Part shown: in pieces, positions 8,285-17,324 of the stretch
How positions within the stretch are numbered: position 1 is the stretch's first letter
How the letters are laid out: the number at the start of each line of letters is the position of its first letter
Assembly (NCBI GenBank): GCA_014960805.1
Contig: CP063163.1
Span: 4,365,001-4,429,000 of the forward strand
DNA: 64,000 nucleotides
DNA from: Cytobacillus suaedae
GTDB lineage: Bacteria; Bacillota; Bacilli; Bacillales; Bacillaceae_L
Direction of reading: 5' to 3'
Position numbers and translations under genes: made by a program
Notes under the pieces: generated by a model
Told to the model about the DNA's origin: nothing
Database searches by the model: none
The model's input: the letters and a program-made list of their open reading frames with translations, nothing else

Positions 8285-9955
8285 TTACATTTTTTCAGGT
8301 GCAGAAACTCCGATTAGAGCTAATGAGTTCTGTAATGTAATTTGTACTGCTTTCATGAGTGCTAAACGTGCTTTTGTACGATCCATATTTTCTGAATCTA
8401 GTACCTTTTCCGCATTATAGAAGCTATGAAGAGTAGAAGCCAATTCATTGATATAATTTGTGATTCGGTGTGGCAAACGCTTTTCAGCAGCTTCTGAAAC
8501 TGCAGCAGGGAACTCGCCAAGCTTTTTCAATAAATCTACTTCTTTTTCAGAACTAATTAGAGATAGCTCCAATTCTCCCTCAAGTGACACTCCCATTTCT
8601 TGACCCTGACGAAGCATACTACAAATACGTGCATGAGCATATTGTGCATAGTACACAGGATTCTCATTCGATTGTGAAACTGCTAAGTCTAGGTCAAAGT
8701 CAAGATGTGTATCTGAACTTCTCATCGCAAAGAAATAGCGTACAGCATCTAAGCCGACTTCTTCGATTAAATCACGCATGGTTACTGCCTTACCTGTTCG
8801 TTTACTCATTTTCATCTTTTCACCGTTTTTATAAAGGTGAACGAGTTGAATTATTTCTACCTCTAATGTATCAGCTCCATAGCCTAATGCTTGAATAGCA
8901 GCTTTCATTCGAGGAATGTATCCATGATGGTCCGCACCCCAAATGTTGATTAACTTTTCAAAGCCTCTTTTCAGCTTGTCCTGATGATAGGCAATGTCAG
9001 GTGTTAAATACGTATAAGAACCGTCATTTTTAATTAACACACGGTCTTTATCATCTCCGAATGTCGTAGAACGGAACCAAGTTGCACCTTCTTCTTCATA
9101 GATATGTCCTTTATCACGAAGAGCGGCTAACGCATCATCGATCTTACCGTTATGATAAAGAGAAGTCTCTGAGTACCACTCATTAAATTCAACTCTAAAT
9201 TCCTTTAAATCATGTTGGAGCTTTGCCATCTCATATTTAAGACCATATTCACGGAAAAAAGCAAGACGCTCTTCCTCAGTTACAGTTGAATACTTATCGC
9301 CAAACTCTTCAACAAGCTTTTTACCGATTCCAACTATATCTTCTCCATGATAGCCATCTTCTGGCATTGGGTAGTCTTGACCAAGCGCTTGAAAATAGCG
9401 AGCTTGAACGGATAAAGCTAAATTGTTAATTTGATTTCCTGCATCATTGATGTAGTATTCACGTGAAACCTCATATCCTGCCTTCGCTAAGATATTACAT
9501 AATGTGTCACCTACAGCAGCTCCACGGGCATGTCCTAAATGAAGGTCACCTGTAGGGTTTGCAGAAACAAACTCAACTTGAACCTTTTGCTTATTTCCTA
9601 TATTGGTTTCTCCATAAGCCTGACCCGCTTCTAGGATTGTTGGTACTAAATCTGTTAGATAACTATTGTTCATATAGAAATTGATAAAACCAGGTCCTGC
9701 AATTTCAATTTTCTCAATAGAAGCCTTCGATTTATCAAAATTCTCAACAATGCTTTCTGCAATGGCACGTGGAGCTTTTTTCGCCACTCTTGCTAGTTGC
9801 ATTGCCATATTCGTAGCATAATCCCCATGCGCTTTTTCCTTTGGTAATTCTAAAATAACGTCCGGAACTTGGTCTTCTGTTGCTAAACCTGCTCTGACAA
9901 CAGTATCCTTTATTTCAGCTTTTAATTTCTCTTTTACTTGATCAACGATATTCAC
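8285..9955 (-). CDS. argS: Arginyl-tRNA synthetase
   Basis: Class I synthetase that charges tRNA-Arg. 556 residues, the normal length in Bacillus. It has an N-terminal Add-1 domain, the HIGH-type signature HLGH at 139-142 within [14 protein letters not shown], a [11 protein letters not shown] loop, and an all-alpha anticodon-binding C-terminus containing the family pattern ARICSML. The ATG at 9955 overlaps the 3' end of ywiB by 4 bp, so the two are translationally coupled. No T-box leader is seen directly before argS. Confidence 0.98.
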   Translation of the reverse strand: MNIVDQVKEKLKAEIKDTVVRAGLATEDQVPDVILELPKEKAHGDYATNMAMQLARVAKKAPRAIAESIVENFDKSKASIEKIEIAGPGFINFYMNNSYLTDLVPTILEAGQAYGETNIGNKQKVQVEFVSANPTGDLHLGHARGAAVGDTLCNILAKAGYEVSREYYINDAGNQINNLALSVQARYFQALGQDYPMPEDGYHGEDIVGIGKKLVEEFGDKYSTVTEEERLAFFREYGLKYEMAKLQHDLKEFRVEFNEWYSETSLYHNGKIDDALAALRDKGHIYEEEGATWFRSTTFGDDKDRVLIKNDGSYTYLTPDIAYHQDKLKRGFEKLINIWGADHHGYIPRMKAAIQALGYGADTLEVEIIQLVHLYKNGEKMKMSKRTGKAVTMRDLIEEVGLDAVRYFFAMRSSDTHLDFDLDLAVSQSNENPVYYAQYAHARICSMLRQGQEMGVSLEGELELSLISSEKEVDLLKKLGEFPAAVSEAAEKRLPHRITNYINELASTLHSFYNAEKVLDSENMDRTKARLALMKAVQITLQNSLALIGVSAPEKM

Positions 9956-10404
9956 CTTGCTTTTTCCTCCTCATATGTAATTGTCATCGCATATCTACCA
10001 ACCTGATCCCCTTGCATTTGTAACTGATAAGCAAGAAAGAGTTTTCCTTTGAGAGAATGCTTTGATGGCGTAAATTCAATATTATTTGTATCCGTAAGTA
10101 GCTCAAACACACCATGTGGGCTTTCATAGCTTCCCATTGCTTTTTTACCTTTTGCAAAAAGTTGTCTCATTTTAACAGCACCTGAACGGAGGATTAACAC
10201 TTCTCCTTCAGCTATTTTAATAATGGTGTTTACATTTCCTGTCTCGTTATTTTCAATAAATCGCAGGAATGTCGCTTCATCTTTTATGTAGTATTGGCCT
10301 TTAGCCTCGATTGTAACATTCTCTTTTTGATTGGCTTGGCGTATTTCAGTATTCAGCTTCACTTTAATAGGCCGTCCAGCCACTAAAGGTTGATTCACTC
10401 GCAT
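9952..10404 (-). CDS. ywiB: DUF1934 family beta-barrel protein YwiB
   Basis: 150 residues, DUF1934 family (calycin-like small beta-barrel), known from B. subtilis YwiB, where it also precedes argS. Visible pattern: [38 protein letters not shown], and a C-terminal [19 protein letters not shown] strand set. The start ATG at 10404 is preceded by AGGAAGTGC. Biochemical role is not established. It overlaps argS by 4 bp. Confidence 0.9.
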   Translation of the reverse strand: MRVNQPLVAGRPIKVKLNTEIRQANQKENVTIEAKGQYYIKDEATFLRFIENNETGNVNTIIKIAEGEVLILRSGAVKMRQLFAKGKKAMGSYESPHGVFELLTDTNNIEFTPSKHSLKGKLFLAYQLQMQGDQVGRYAMTITYEEEKAR

Positions 10405-10550
10405 TGCACTTCCTTATTATGTAGGTAATTAGCTTTAGATTTGTCTTTGATACAACAGCTATTTGTATCAGTATTCCATATAACTTAATAAGTATAATCA
10501 TTCTGTGTTGAAACTTCAATCGTTGGTATATGTTTATTAGTAAATCACTT

Positions 10551-10692
10551 TGAAACTAGACCGTTCATTTTCGCTACAGGCACTTGCTTTCCGCGGGGAG
10601 GGATTCGAGCCTCCTCGGCGCTTTGCTCCTGTGGGGTCTCGAACTTCCCTCATTTCCCGCAGGAGTCAAGTGCCTTCCGCTCCAATTCACTC
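10551..10692 (+). repeat. Interspersed palindromic element, copy A
   Basis: About 142 bp. It opens with CTAGACCGTTC and GCACTTGCTTTCCGCGGGGA, continues through a GAGCCTCCTCGGCGC...GGGGTCTCGAAC middle, and closes with TCCCGCAGGAGTCAAGTGCC and TTCCGCTCCAATTCACTC. The arms GGCACTTG/CAAGTGCC and the inner GGGAGGGA/TTCCCTC are complementary, so the whole folds on itself. Other copies: 12735-12930, 15950-16006, 17079-17220, 29758-29899, 42443-42586. Small ORFs crossing it are not genes. It fills most of the 373-bp gap between ywiB and speB. Confidence 0.9.
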
Positions 10693-10722
10693 TTGCGAAT
10701 TACTTAGAGTGTCGTCTCTATT

Positions 10723-10766
10723 AATACAAAGAAGCTATACTATATTTCTATAGTATAGCTTCTTAA
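10723..10766 (-). terminator. Terminator of the speE-speB operon
   Basis: GAAGCTATACTATA (10731-10744) pairs perfectly with TATAGTATAGCTTC (10749-10762). T-rich DNA follows on the minus strand. Confidence 0.8.
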
Positions 10767-10777
10767 GCAATTACTTC

Positions 10778-11650
10778 TTATTTTACCCACCCTAAAATCA
10801 TTTCACGGATAAGCTTGCTTGCTGTATTTGCTGTTTGTTCTGATGGGTCGTAGATTGGTGCTACTTCTACTAGGTCTGCTCCTACCACATTTACGTTTGA
10901 TCTTGCTATTTCGTGGATGGATGCTAGTAACTCTCTTGATGTAATTCCACCTGCGTCTACAGTTCCTGTTCCAGGTGCATGAGCAGGGTCTAATACATCG
11001 ATGTCAATCGTTACATATACAGGACGTCCTGCTAGTGTTGGTAATATTTCTTTTAATGGCTCAAGTACCTCAAATTTTGAGATGTGCATTCCTACTTCTT
11101 TAGCCCATTGAAATTCTTCTCTCATTCCTGAACGAATTCCAAATGAGTAAACGTTTTTAGGACCGATTAGCTCACAGGCCTTTTTAATAGGTGTTGAATG
11201 TGATAATGGTTCACCTTCATAATCATCACGTAAATCTGTATGTGCATCCATATGGATGATCGCTAAATCAGGATACTTTTTATACATCGCTTTAATAACA
11301 GGCCAAGAAACTAAGTGCTCTCCACCCATACCTAAAGGAAATTTATCTTCAGCTAGGACTTTATCAACAAAACTCTCAATCTCATCAAGGCTTTTTTGCG
11401 GATTCCCAAACGGTAGTGGGATATCACCAGCATCAAAGTATTTTACTTCCTCTAAATGGCGGTCTAAATAAGCGCTATACTCTTCTAATCCAATTGATAC
11501 TTCACGAATACGAGCAGGACCAAAACGTGAACCAGGTCGGTAACTAACTGTCCAGTCCATCGGCATTCCGTATAGAACTGCCTTACTTTCCTCAAAATTC
11601 GGATGACTTTTTATAAACACATTACCTGAATAAGCTTCGTCAAAACGCAT
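10778..11650 (-). CDS. speB: Agmatinase
   Basis: Hydrolyses agmatine to putrescine and urea in polyamine synthesis. 290 residues from ATG 11650 (MRFDEAYSGNVF), the same length as B. subtilis SpeB; an in-frame start eight codons earlier is disfavoured because GGAGGG lies between the two. Ureohydrolase manganese-ligand motifs are present: GGEHLVSW, DAHTDLRD and the C-terminal DIDVLDPAHAPGTGT. It is second in an operon behind speE, 62 bp downstream with a small hairpin between. Confidence 0.97.
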   Translation of the reverse strand: MRFDEAYSGNVFIKSHPNFEESKAVLYGMPMDWTVSYRPGSRFGPARIREVSIGLEEYSAYLDRHLEEVKYFDAGDIPLPFGNPQKSLDEIESFVDKVLAEDKFPLGMGGEHLVSWPVIKAMYKKYPDLAIIHMDAHTDLRDDYEGEPLSHSTPIKKACELIGPKNVYSFGIRSGMREEFQWAKEVGMHISKFEVLEPLKEILPTLAGRPVYVTIDIDVLDPAHAPGTGTVDAGGITSRELLASIHEIARSNVNVVGADLVEVAPIYDPSEQTANTASKLIREMILGWVK

Positions 11651-11678
11651 CTTACTTTTCCCTCCGATATCCATAGAT

Positions 11679-11707
11679 AAGAGGCGCCTAACATAAGGCG
11701 CCCTTTT
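11679..11707 (-). other. Small hairpin between speE and speB
   Basis: GGCGCC (11683-11688) and GGCGCC (11697-11702) form a short GC stem in the 62-bp intercistronic space. It lacks a good T tract and may tune mRNA stability or speB expression. Confidence 0.4.
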
Positions 11708-11712
11708 AAAAT

Positions 11713-12540
11713 TTATTTTACTAGATCAGCTACAAATTTAGGTAAGACAAATGCTGCTTTGTGTAGCTCTTTCGTGTAGTATTTAGTTTCAATTTCGTGG
11801 AAACGATCTTCACTCACTTCAAGTGGATCGTGTTTTTTCGAACCAATTGTAAACGTCCATAAACCACTTGGGTATGTTGGAATGTTTGCAGTGTATAAAC
11901 GTGTGATAGGGAAGATTTCCTTTACATCACGTTGCACATTTGTAATTAATTCAGGAGTAAACCAAGGGTTGTCCGTTTGAGCAACAAAAACACCATCTTC
12001 TTTAAGTGCTTTTGAAATTCCAGCATAAAAACCTTTTGTAAATAAGTTTACTGCAGGGCCAACTGGCTCTGTAGAATCAACCATGATTACATCATATACA
12101 TTTTCACTTTGAGCGATGTGCATGAAGCCATCGTCTACTTGTACGTCAACACGTGGATCTTCTAATTTGCCTGCGATTTCAGGTAAATATTTTTTAGAGT
12201 ACTCGATTACTTTTCCATCGATTTCTACCAATGTTGCTTTTTTTACGCTAGGGTGTTTAAGAACTTCACGGATAACTCCGCCATCTCCACCACCAACTAC
12301 TAATACATTCTCTGGATTTGGATGTGTGAATAAAGGAACGTGTGCAACCATCTCATGATATACAAACTCATCCTTAACCGTTGTCATAACCATTCCATCT
12401 AAAATCAACATATTGCCGAATTCTTCTGTTTCTACCATATCAAGCTTTTGAAATTCTGTTTGCTCTGTATGTAATGTACGTTTAATTTTCGCTGTAATTC
12501 CAAAATTCTCTGTTTGTTTTTCAGTAAACCATAATTCCAC
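11713..12540 (-). CDS. speE: Spermidine synthase
   Basis: Transfers aminopropyl from decarboxylated S-adenosylmethionine to putrescine. 275 residues from GTG 12540 (MELWFTEKQ), nearly the B. subtilis length; the GGGAG box lies nine bases upstream, whereas the in-frame TTG at 12549 abuts that box. Family motifs: [33 protein letters not shown] for the decarboxylated SAM site, VDDGFMH, and DSTEPVGPA with the catalytic aspartate. It forms an operon with speB and is divergent from pbpG. Confidence 0.97.
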   Translation of the reverse strand: MELWFTEKQTENFGITAKIKRTLHTEQTEFQKLDMVETEEFGNMLILDGMVMTTVKDEFVYHEMVAHVPLFTHPNPENVLVVGGGDGGVIREVLKHPSVKKATLVEIDGKVIEYSKKYLPEIAGKLEDPRVDVQVDDGFMHIAQSENVYDVIMVDSTEPVGPAVNLFTKGFYAGISKALKEDGVFVAQTDNPWFTPELITNVQRDVKEIFPITRLYTANIPTYPSGLWTFTIGSKKHDPLEVSEDRFHEIETKYYTKELHKAAFVLPKFVADLVK

Positions 12541-12734
12541 TTTTAGCAACTCCCTTTCCTAAATAAGCATATTATTTTCTAGAGTACCCTTTAGGTAACA
12601 TTTCAAACCAATAATTAACTATTTCATCTATGTGTTTAAAGGCATTCTTTTCCTGTATTTCCATGATTCTTAGCTAACGAAAAAAGTATAGAGTAAAGTG
12701 TCGAAAATGTAAAGAATCTACGGTTGTTTTTTAC

Positions 12735-12930
12735 TCGAATCTTGACCGTTTCATTCCGCTGCAGGCACTTGCTTTCCGCGGGGAATCATGAAAAAGCCCA
12801 ACTGCCGGCTTTTTCAAGGGCGGATTCCCATTGGGGAGGGATTCGAGCCTCCTCGGCGCTTGCGCCTGTGGGGTCTCGAACTTCCCTCTACTCCCGCAGG
12901 AGTCAAGTGCCTTCCGCTCCAATACACTCT
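12735..12930 (+). repeat. Interspersed palindromic element, copy B, with internal insertion
   Basis: Same family as copy A, but about 55 bp longer: after CTTTCCGCGGGGA an extra segment carries its own hairpin (GAAAAAGCC near 12788 against GGCTTTTTC near 12807) before GGGAGGGATTCGAGCC resumes. It occupies the centre of the 556-bp speE-pbpG gap. The remaining bases of the gap show no gene; promoters for the two divergent genes must lie here, but I cannot assign them firmly. Confidence 0.88.
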
Positions 12931-13096
12931 TCAATCTTCACGAAAATACCATAGAAATATTCAACTTGAAAAACTAGACATTTTTTTTACTAGTTTCACG
13001 TTTAAAAAGAGCTTTATAGCCTAATACTGTTAGATAGTTGGAAAATGATCGGAAGAACTATGGCCATTTTGGTCTGTATTAGGTGAGGTGAATACA

Positions 13097-15172
13097 TTGG
13101 AAATCATTACGAGTGATCGTTTAAAAAGTACGATTAAATATCTTCGGGCTTTATTTATTATTGGTTTAATCCTATCAATCTTTTTCATGCTAGGTTTGCT
13201 TGGTATACTAGCCTATGCAAAATCTCAGGGAGCTCCACCATTAGCCGTACCACAAACGACGTTGTTTTATGCAAGTGATGGCTCGATTATTGAAGAAAGC
13301 CATCGAGGTCAAAAAAGATACTGGGTTCCCCTTAATGAAATATCACCTACCATCTTAGACGCAACAATTTCTATTGAAGATCGAAATTTTTACCAACACA
13401 ACGGTTTTGATTATAAACGTATTGCCGGAGCAGCTATAGCTGATATTAAAGCAATGGCAAAGGTACAAGGTGCTAGTACGATTACCCAGCAGTATGCTAG
13501 AAATCTATTTTTAGAGCACGAAAAAACATGGAGTCGTAAAATTACGGAAGCTCTTTATACGGTAAGACTTGAACTTAACTATAGTAAAAAAGAAATTTTA
13601 GAAGGCTACTTAAATACGATTTATTATGGTCACGGAGCTTATGGAATCGAGGCAGCAGCCAAATACTATTTTGGAAAATCTGCTAACGAACTTTCGCTAG
13701 CTGAGTCAAGTATGTTAGCTGGAATTCCAAAAGGTCCTAGTCGATATTCACCTTATGAAAACCTTGAAAAAGCAAAGAGTCGTCAAAAAATCATTTTAAA
13801 CTCAATGGTTACAAATGGGTACATTACGAAAAAAGAAGCAGAAGAAGTGTACCAAACGAATCTATCATTTTTTAAAAGTGAAGATTTAGGAAGAGAAAGA
13901 ATTGCTCCATATTTTCAAGATGCGGTTAAAAAGGAGTTACTCACTCAGACAAATATTGATGAAAAGACAATTGAAATGGGTGGGCTACGTGTCTACACGA
14001 CTCTTGATCCGAAACTTCAAAAGGTAGCAGAAGAACAAGTAGCCAAAAATGTAAGCCCAGACTCTGAGATTCAACTCGGATTCGTAGCGATGGATCAATA
14101 TACTGGAGAGGTAAAGGCTTTAATTGGTGGCAGAAACTATGAAGATAGTCCATTTAATCGGGTTACACAAGCAGAAAGGCAGCCAGGTTCAACATTTAAA
14201 CCTTTTCTCTATTATGCAGCACTCGAAAATGGCTTTACCCCATCTACTGAACTTAGAAGTGAGGTAACCACTTTCCTTTATGATGATGGGAATAGCAAGT
14301 ATACCCCTCATAATTTCAATAATTACTATGCGAACGGTACAATTACTCTAGCTCAAGCATTGGCATTATCGGATAATGTTTTCGCAGTTAAAACCCATGT
14401 TTTCATAGGGGAAAATTCTCTCGTGAATATGGCAAAAAGACTAGGTGTTACGAGTGATCTAGTAAATGTACCTTCCTTAGCACTAGGGACTTCTACTGTT
14501 AAAGTCATTGATATGGTAAATGCATATGGTGTAATTGGCAATGGCGGTCAAAAGATCAATCCAGTTTTTATAAAAAAAGTTGTTGATCATAAGGGTGATG
14601 TGATCTATGAGGCTGAACAAAGTAAGGAACAAGTCCTTGATCCGAACCTGGCATTTGTGACGACACATATGATGACAGGGATATTCGATGCAAAGTTAAA
14701 TGATTATACCCGTGTAACTGGACAAACCATTACAAATTCATTAACGCGACAATATGCTGGAAAAACAGGAAGTACGAAAACAGATAGCTGGATGATTGGC
14801 TATTCACCTCAGCTTGTAGCAGGAATATGGACTGGTTATGATCGTGATGAAAAAATAACATTAACTGCTGAAAAACAATATGCTAAAAAAATCTGGGCTG
14901 ATTTTATGGAAGAGGCACATGCAGGAAGAAATGTTACTGCCTTTAAACCGACTGAAGGTGTAATCGGTGTCTATGTAAACCCGGACAACGGGAAGCTCGC
15001 TACAAACGCCTGTCCAATTTCAAGACTCACTTATTATGTAAAAGGGACAGAGCCTACTGAATACTGTATGGACCATGTGGATCATTATGAAGAAATAGAT
15101 GAAGAAAAACAGCCAGAGGAAGACTCTGAAAAGGATAAAGGCTGGTTTAAGAAAATATTTGATTGGTTTTAA
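13097..15172 (+). CDS. pbpG: Class A penicillin-binding protein 2d-like
   Basis: Bifunctional peptidoglycan glycosyltransferase and transpeptidase. 691 residues with one N-terminal membrane helix (about 16-42). The glycosyltransferase domain carries EDRNFYQHNG and QGASTITQQYARN. The transpeptidase domain carries S365-TFK (active serine), S425-DN and K556-TGS. The start is TTG 13097 with AGGTGAGGTG six bases upstream; the in-frame GTG at 13088 lies inside that site. B. subtilis PbpG (YwhE) is a forespore class A PBP in the same place beside speE, so a role in spore wall or germ-cell-wall synthesis is inferred. A terminator follows at 15221. Confidence 0.93.
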   Translation: MEIITSDRLKSTIKYLRALFIIGLILSIFFMLGLLGILAYAKSQGAPPLAVPQTTLFYASDGSIIEESHRGQKRYWVPLNEISPTILDATISIEDRNFYQHNGFDYKRIAGAAIADIKAMAKVQGASTITQQYARNLFLEHEKTWSRKITEALYTVRLELNYSKKEILEGYLNTIYYGHGAYGIEAAAKYYFGKSANELSLAESSMLAGIPKGPSRYSPYENLEKAKSRQKIILNSMVTNGYITKKEAEEVYQTNLSFFKSEDLGRERIAPYFQDAVKKELLTQTNIDEKTIEMGGLRVYTTLDPKLQKVAEEQVAKNVSPDSEIQLGFVAMDQYTGEVKALIGGRNYEDSPFNRVTQAERQPGSTFKPFLYYAALENGFTPSTELRSEVTTFLYDDGNSKYTPHNFNNYYANGTITLAQALALSDNVFAVKTHVFIGENSLVNMAKRLGVTSDLVNVPSLALGTSTVKVIDMVNAYGVIGNGGQKINPVFIKKVVDHKGDVIYEAEQSKEQVLDPNLAFVTTHMMTGIFDAKLNDYTRVTGQTITNSLTRQYAGKTGSTKTDSWMIGYSPQLVAGIWTGYDRDEKITLTAEKQYAKKIWADFMEEAHAGRNVTAFKPTEGVIGVYVNPDNGKLATNACPISRLTYYVKGTEPTEYCMDHVDHYEEIDEEKQPEEDSEKDKGWFKKIFDWF

Positions 15173-15220
15173 TCTCAGGAAGTTCAAGGTACCCGAAGCT
15201 ATATGTACTCCATATAAATT

Positions 15221-15255
15221 AAAAATCCCAGGAGCATGTGTCCTGGGATTTTTAG
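15221..15255 (+). terminator. pbpG terminator
   Basis: AAAAATCCCAGGA (15221-15233) pairs with TCCTGGGATTTTT (15241-15253). Strong intrinsic terminator. Confidence 0.9.
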
Positions 15256-15381
15256 TGTCCTAGTTTCAGTGTGTGTTAACACTGTAAATTTAGTTTACTT
15301 ATTTTATAAGAAAAGCTCAAGCACAACATGTGTTGTTCACGAAAATGTCACAAGTTTGTCAAAATTTCTTCGTTGACAAAT

Positions 15382-15900
15382 TTAGTTTTCAACATGAAGA
15401 CCTTGTTTAAGTTCATCACTAGAGCGATTCCAAATGCCTTCATTATGTTTTTGTAAGAAGTTTGCTAAAAGTTTCTTGGACTTATCATCCATGTGGTCAA
15501 CAATAATTTTACGTTTCATCGACTTATCCATTAAATTCACATGCACTGGTAACGACTTGTAGCCTCGACGAATTTCTCGGTCAACCGTCATTTCGCAAGC
15601 TGTTACACCAGCATAATAACCGCCCTCTTTAGTACGGTCAATTGTTACCCAAACAAGCCAAAAAGGTTTTCCGTTAGGCACATCTTCTTTATTTGGTAAA
15701 AATTTGATTCCTTTTTCAACGACACTGCGTGCATGCATCGCTCCTATATCAACAAATACATCTTCATTTTCAATATCTACAAAAACCGGTGAGATGTTTT
15801 CCAGACTTAAAGTACCTACCCCAAATCCACCATGCCCATCTGTAGAATCATTTTTAATAATATTAAAAGCAATCTTCTTTTTCTTTTGTTCCTGATCCAT
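15382..15900 (-). CDS. ywhD: YwhD family protein
   Basis: 172 residues from ATG 15900 (MDQEQKKKKIAFN), with AGGAGG ten bases upstream; the extra 16 in-frame residues before it lack support. The length equals B. subtilis YwhD, and the order pbpG-ywhD-ywhC-ywhB is conserved. The protein is soluble. It has a lysine-rich start, a FGVGTLSLENISPVFVD segment and the central pattern FWLVWVTIDRT. No catalytic motif that I can name; function unknown. Confidence 0.92.
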   Translation of the reverse strand: MDQEQKKKKIAFNIIKNDSTDGHGGFGVGTLSLENISPVFVDIENEDVFVDIGAMHARSVVEKGIKFLPNKEDVPNGKPFWLVWVTIDRTKEGGYYAGVTACEMTVDREIRRGYKSLPVHVNLMDKSMKRKIIVDHMDDKSKKLLANFLQKHNEGIWNRSSDELKQGLHVEN

Positions 15901-15949
15901 AATTCCGTGTCCTCCTATCACTTTATTCAAAAGTTTACAGTTTCTCATT

Positions 15950-16006
15950 TGAATCTAGACCGTTGCTTTCCGCAGGAGTCAACTGCCTTCCGCTCCAATC
16001 TACTCT
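15950..16006 (+). repeat. Interspersed palindromic element, short copy C
   Basis: Only the outer ends of the family remain: GAATCTAGACCGTTGCTTTCCGC joined to AGGAGTCAACTGCCTTCCGCTCCAATCTACTCT. The whole interior is deleted, probably by loss between the arms. It lies in the ywhD-ywhC gap. Confidence 0.8.
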
Positions 16007-16012
16007 CCAAAA

Positions 16013-16684
16013 TTACACCCCAAAAAGCGAACCAAATACACCTTGCAACAGACTAATGACAAATGGTATGACGGTGTTAAATATTGGCTGTATTGTATAT
16101 TGATCAAGTGGTGTTATGACTAAGAATAGGAAAATAATGATTCCATAACTTTCATATTGAGTCATCTTAGCACGGATATCCGCAGGTGCTAAATCCTCTA
16201 AAATTCGATATCCATCTAAAGGTGGAAATGGCAGTAAGTTAAAGACAAATAAAAGTATATTTAAGTAAATGAGCATCTCAAAAAACTGAATAGCCCCATC
16301 CTGAACTACAGGAGACATTGAACCTAGAATTCCAGTCTTTGCAAATAAGTAAAGCAGACAAAAACCAATTGATGCCACAATCAAGTTACTGATCGGCCCA
16401 GCAATCGAGACGAGCACACCCGCTAACCTGGGACTCTTAAAGAAGAACCGGTTTACAGGTACAGGCCTAGCCCAACCAAATCCAACTATGAAAATAAGCA
16501 ATGTACCAATTGGGTCTAAGTGAGCAAGTGGTGACAAGGTTAGTCTTCCTTGATTTTTCGCAGTAGGATCACCAAATTTGTATGCAACATATGCATGCGC
16601 AAATTCATGAACAGTAAAAGCGATCAAAAGGACAGCAACCACATATGGAATTTGTTCCAATGGAAAAGCCAAAAATCGTTCCAC
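16013..16684 (-). CDS. ywhC: Site-2-protease-like membrane zinc metalloprotease YwhC
   Basis: M50-family (SpoIVFB-like) intramembrane metalloprotease, 223 residues with about five or six membrane helices. The zinc motif HEFAH lies at residues 26-30 and the second metal-site motif is LDGYRILED near residue 158. Family conservation: KNQGRLTLSPLAHLDPIGT and WARPVPVN. The start is GTG 16684 with AAGGGG upstream. It lies beside ywhD and ywhB as in B. subtilis. The substrate is unknown. Confidence 0.92.
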   Translation of the reverse strand: MERFLAFPLEQIPYVVAVLLIAFTVHEFAHAYVAYKFGDPTAKNQGRLTLSPLAHLDPIGTLLIFIVGFGWARPVPVNRFFFKSPRLAGVLVSIAGPISNLIVASIGFCLLYLFAKTGILGSMSPVVQDGAIQFFEMLIYLNILLFVFNLLPFPPLDGYRILEDLAPADIRAKMTQYESYGIIIFLFLVITPLDQYTIQPIFNTVIPFVISLLQGVFGSLFGV

Positions 16685-16814
16685 AAAAAATCCCCTTTAT
16701 ATCAGTTATTCATTTTTCTTTATTTACCATATACTCTAAGTATACAATAATAATGTTATAAATAGAAAATACTACATACTAACAACATAAGGCCACTATA
16801 AAGGAGAGAAATAC

Positions 16815-17000
16815 ATGCCATACGTAACAGTAAAAATGCTAGAAGGTCGTTCAGAAGAACAAAAAAAAGCACTAGTCGAAAAAGTAACAGACGCTGTCTC
16901 TGAAACAACAGGAGCACCAAAAGAAAAAATTGCAGTATTCATTGAAGAAATGTCCAAAAACCACTACGCACTTGGCGGAAAAAGACTAAGTGATGAATAA
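16815..17000 (+). CDS. ywhB: 4-oxalocrotonate tautomerase-like protein YwhB
   Basis: 61 residues beginning MPYVTVKML. Removal of Met exposes the catalytic Pro1 of the tautomerase family, and the C-terminal NHYALGGKRLSD is a family segment. Purified B. subtilis YwhB catalyses 2-hydroxymuconate tautomerisation, but the physiological substrate is not known. Start ATG 16815 after AAGGAGAG. A strong terminator follows at once. Confidence 0.93.
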   Translation: MPYVTVKMLEGRSEEQKKALVEKVTDAVSETTGAPKEKIAVFIEEMSKNHYALGGKRLSDE

Positions 17001-17012
17001 ATTTTTTCAGGG

Positions 17013-17041
17013 GAAGCCTAATTGAATAGGCTTCTTTTTTA
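17013..17041 (+). terminator. ywhB terminator
   Basis: GAAGCCTA (17013-17020) pairs with TAGGCTTC (17027-17034), followed by TTTTTT. Confidence 0.9.
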
Positions 17042-17078
17042 GTGCTATTTTAAAGGTTAATTCCATGAATCTTCCAGG

Positions 17079-17220
17079 GAGTGAATTGGAGCGGAAGGCA
17101 CTTGACTCCTGCGGGAAGTGAGGAAAAGTCGAGACCCCGCAGACGGAACGTCGAGGAGGCTCGACTTCCTCCCCGCGGAAAGCAAGTGCCTGGAGTGCAA
17201 AGGAACGGTCCAAGTTCAAA
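17079..17220 (-). repeat. Interspersed palindromic element, copy D
   Basis: Family of copy A in reverse orientation, 142 bp: GAGTGAATTGGAGCGGAAGG ... CCCCGCGGAAAGCAAGTGCC ... GGAACGGTCCAAGTTCAAA. The middle differs slightly (GTCGAGACCCCGC / GACGGAACGTCGAGG). It sits between the ywhB terminator and the purine permease promoter. Confidence 0.9.
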
Positions 17221-17250
17221 TTGTAAATCACATTCCTATACAATTCACCC

Positions 17251-17308
17251 TTGCAATCCCCTTCAAAAACGAATATTATATTTAATGGTTCAAAAATCGT
17301 TCGTATTT
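17251..17308 (+). promoter_or_regulatory. Purine permease promoter with two PurBox-like sites
   Basis: TTGCAA (17251) and TATTAT (17274-17279) are 17 bp apart. AAAAACGAATATT (17265-17277) and, on the other strand, AAATACGAACGAT (17308-17296) each match 11 of 13 positions of the PurR box AWWWCCGAACWWT. They face each other across 18 bp (16-17 is usual) and the first overlaps the -10 region. This suggests PurR repression of the permease. No purine riboswitch is visible in the short leader. Confidence 0.6.
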
Positions 17309-17324
17309 CGGAGGTTCCTTCTTT

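Noticed and set aside
10550-10753. Small ORFs through the palindromic elements (also 12724-13024, 17007-17332, 29720-30012, 42415-42658)
   Set aside because: They exist because the repeat is GC-rich and free of stops; the same DNA is open in several frames and the products differ between copies.
17216-17324. Purine riboswitch before the permease
   Set aside because: The leader is too short and lacks the conserved junction sequences; PurR-like boxes explain control better.
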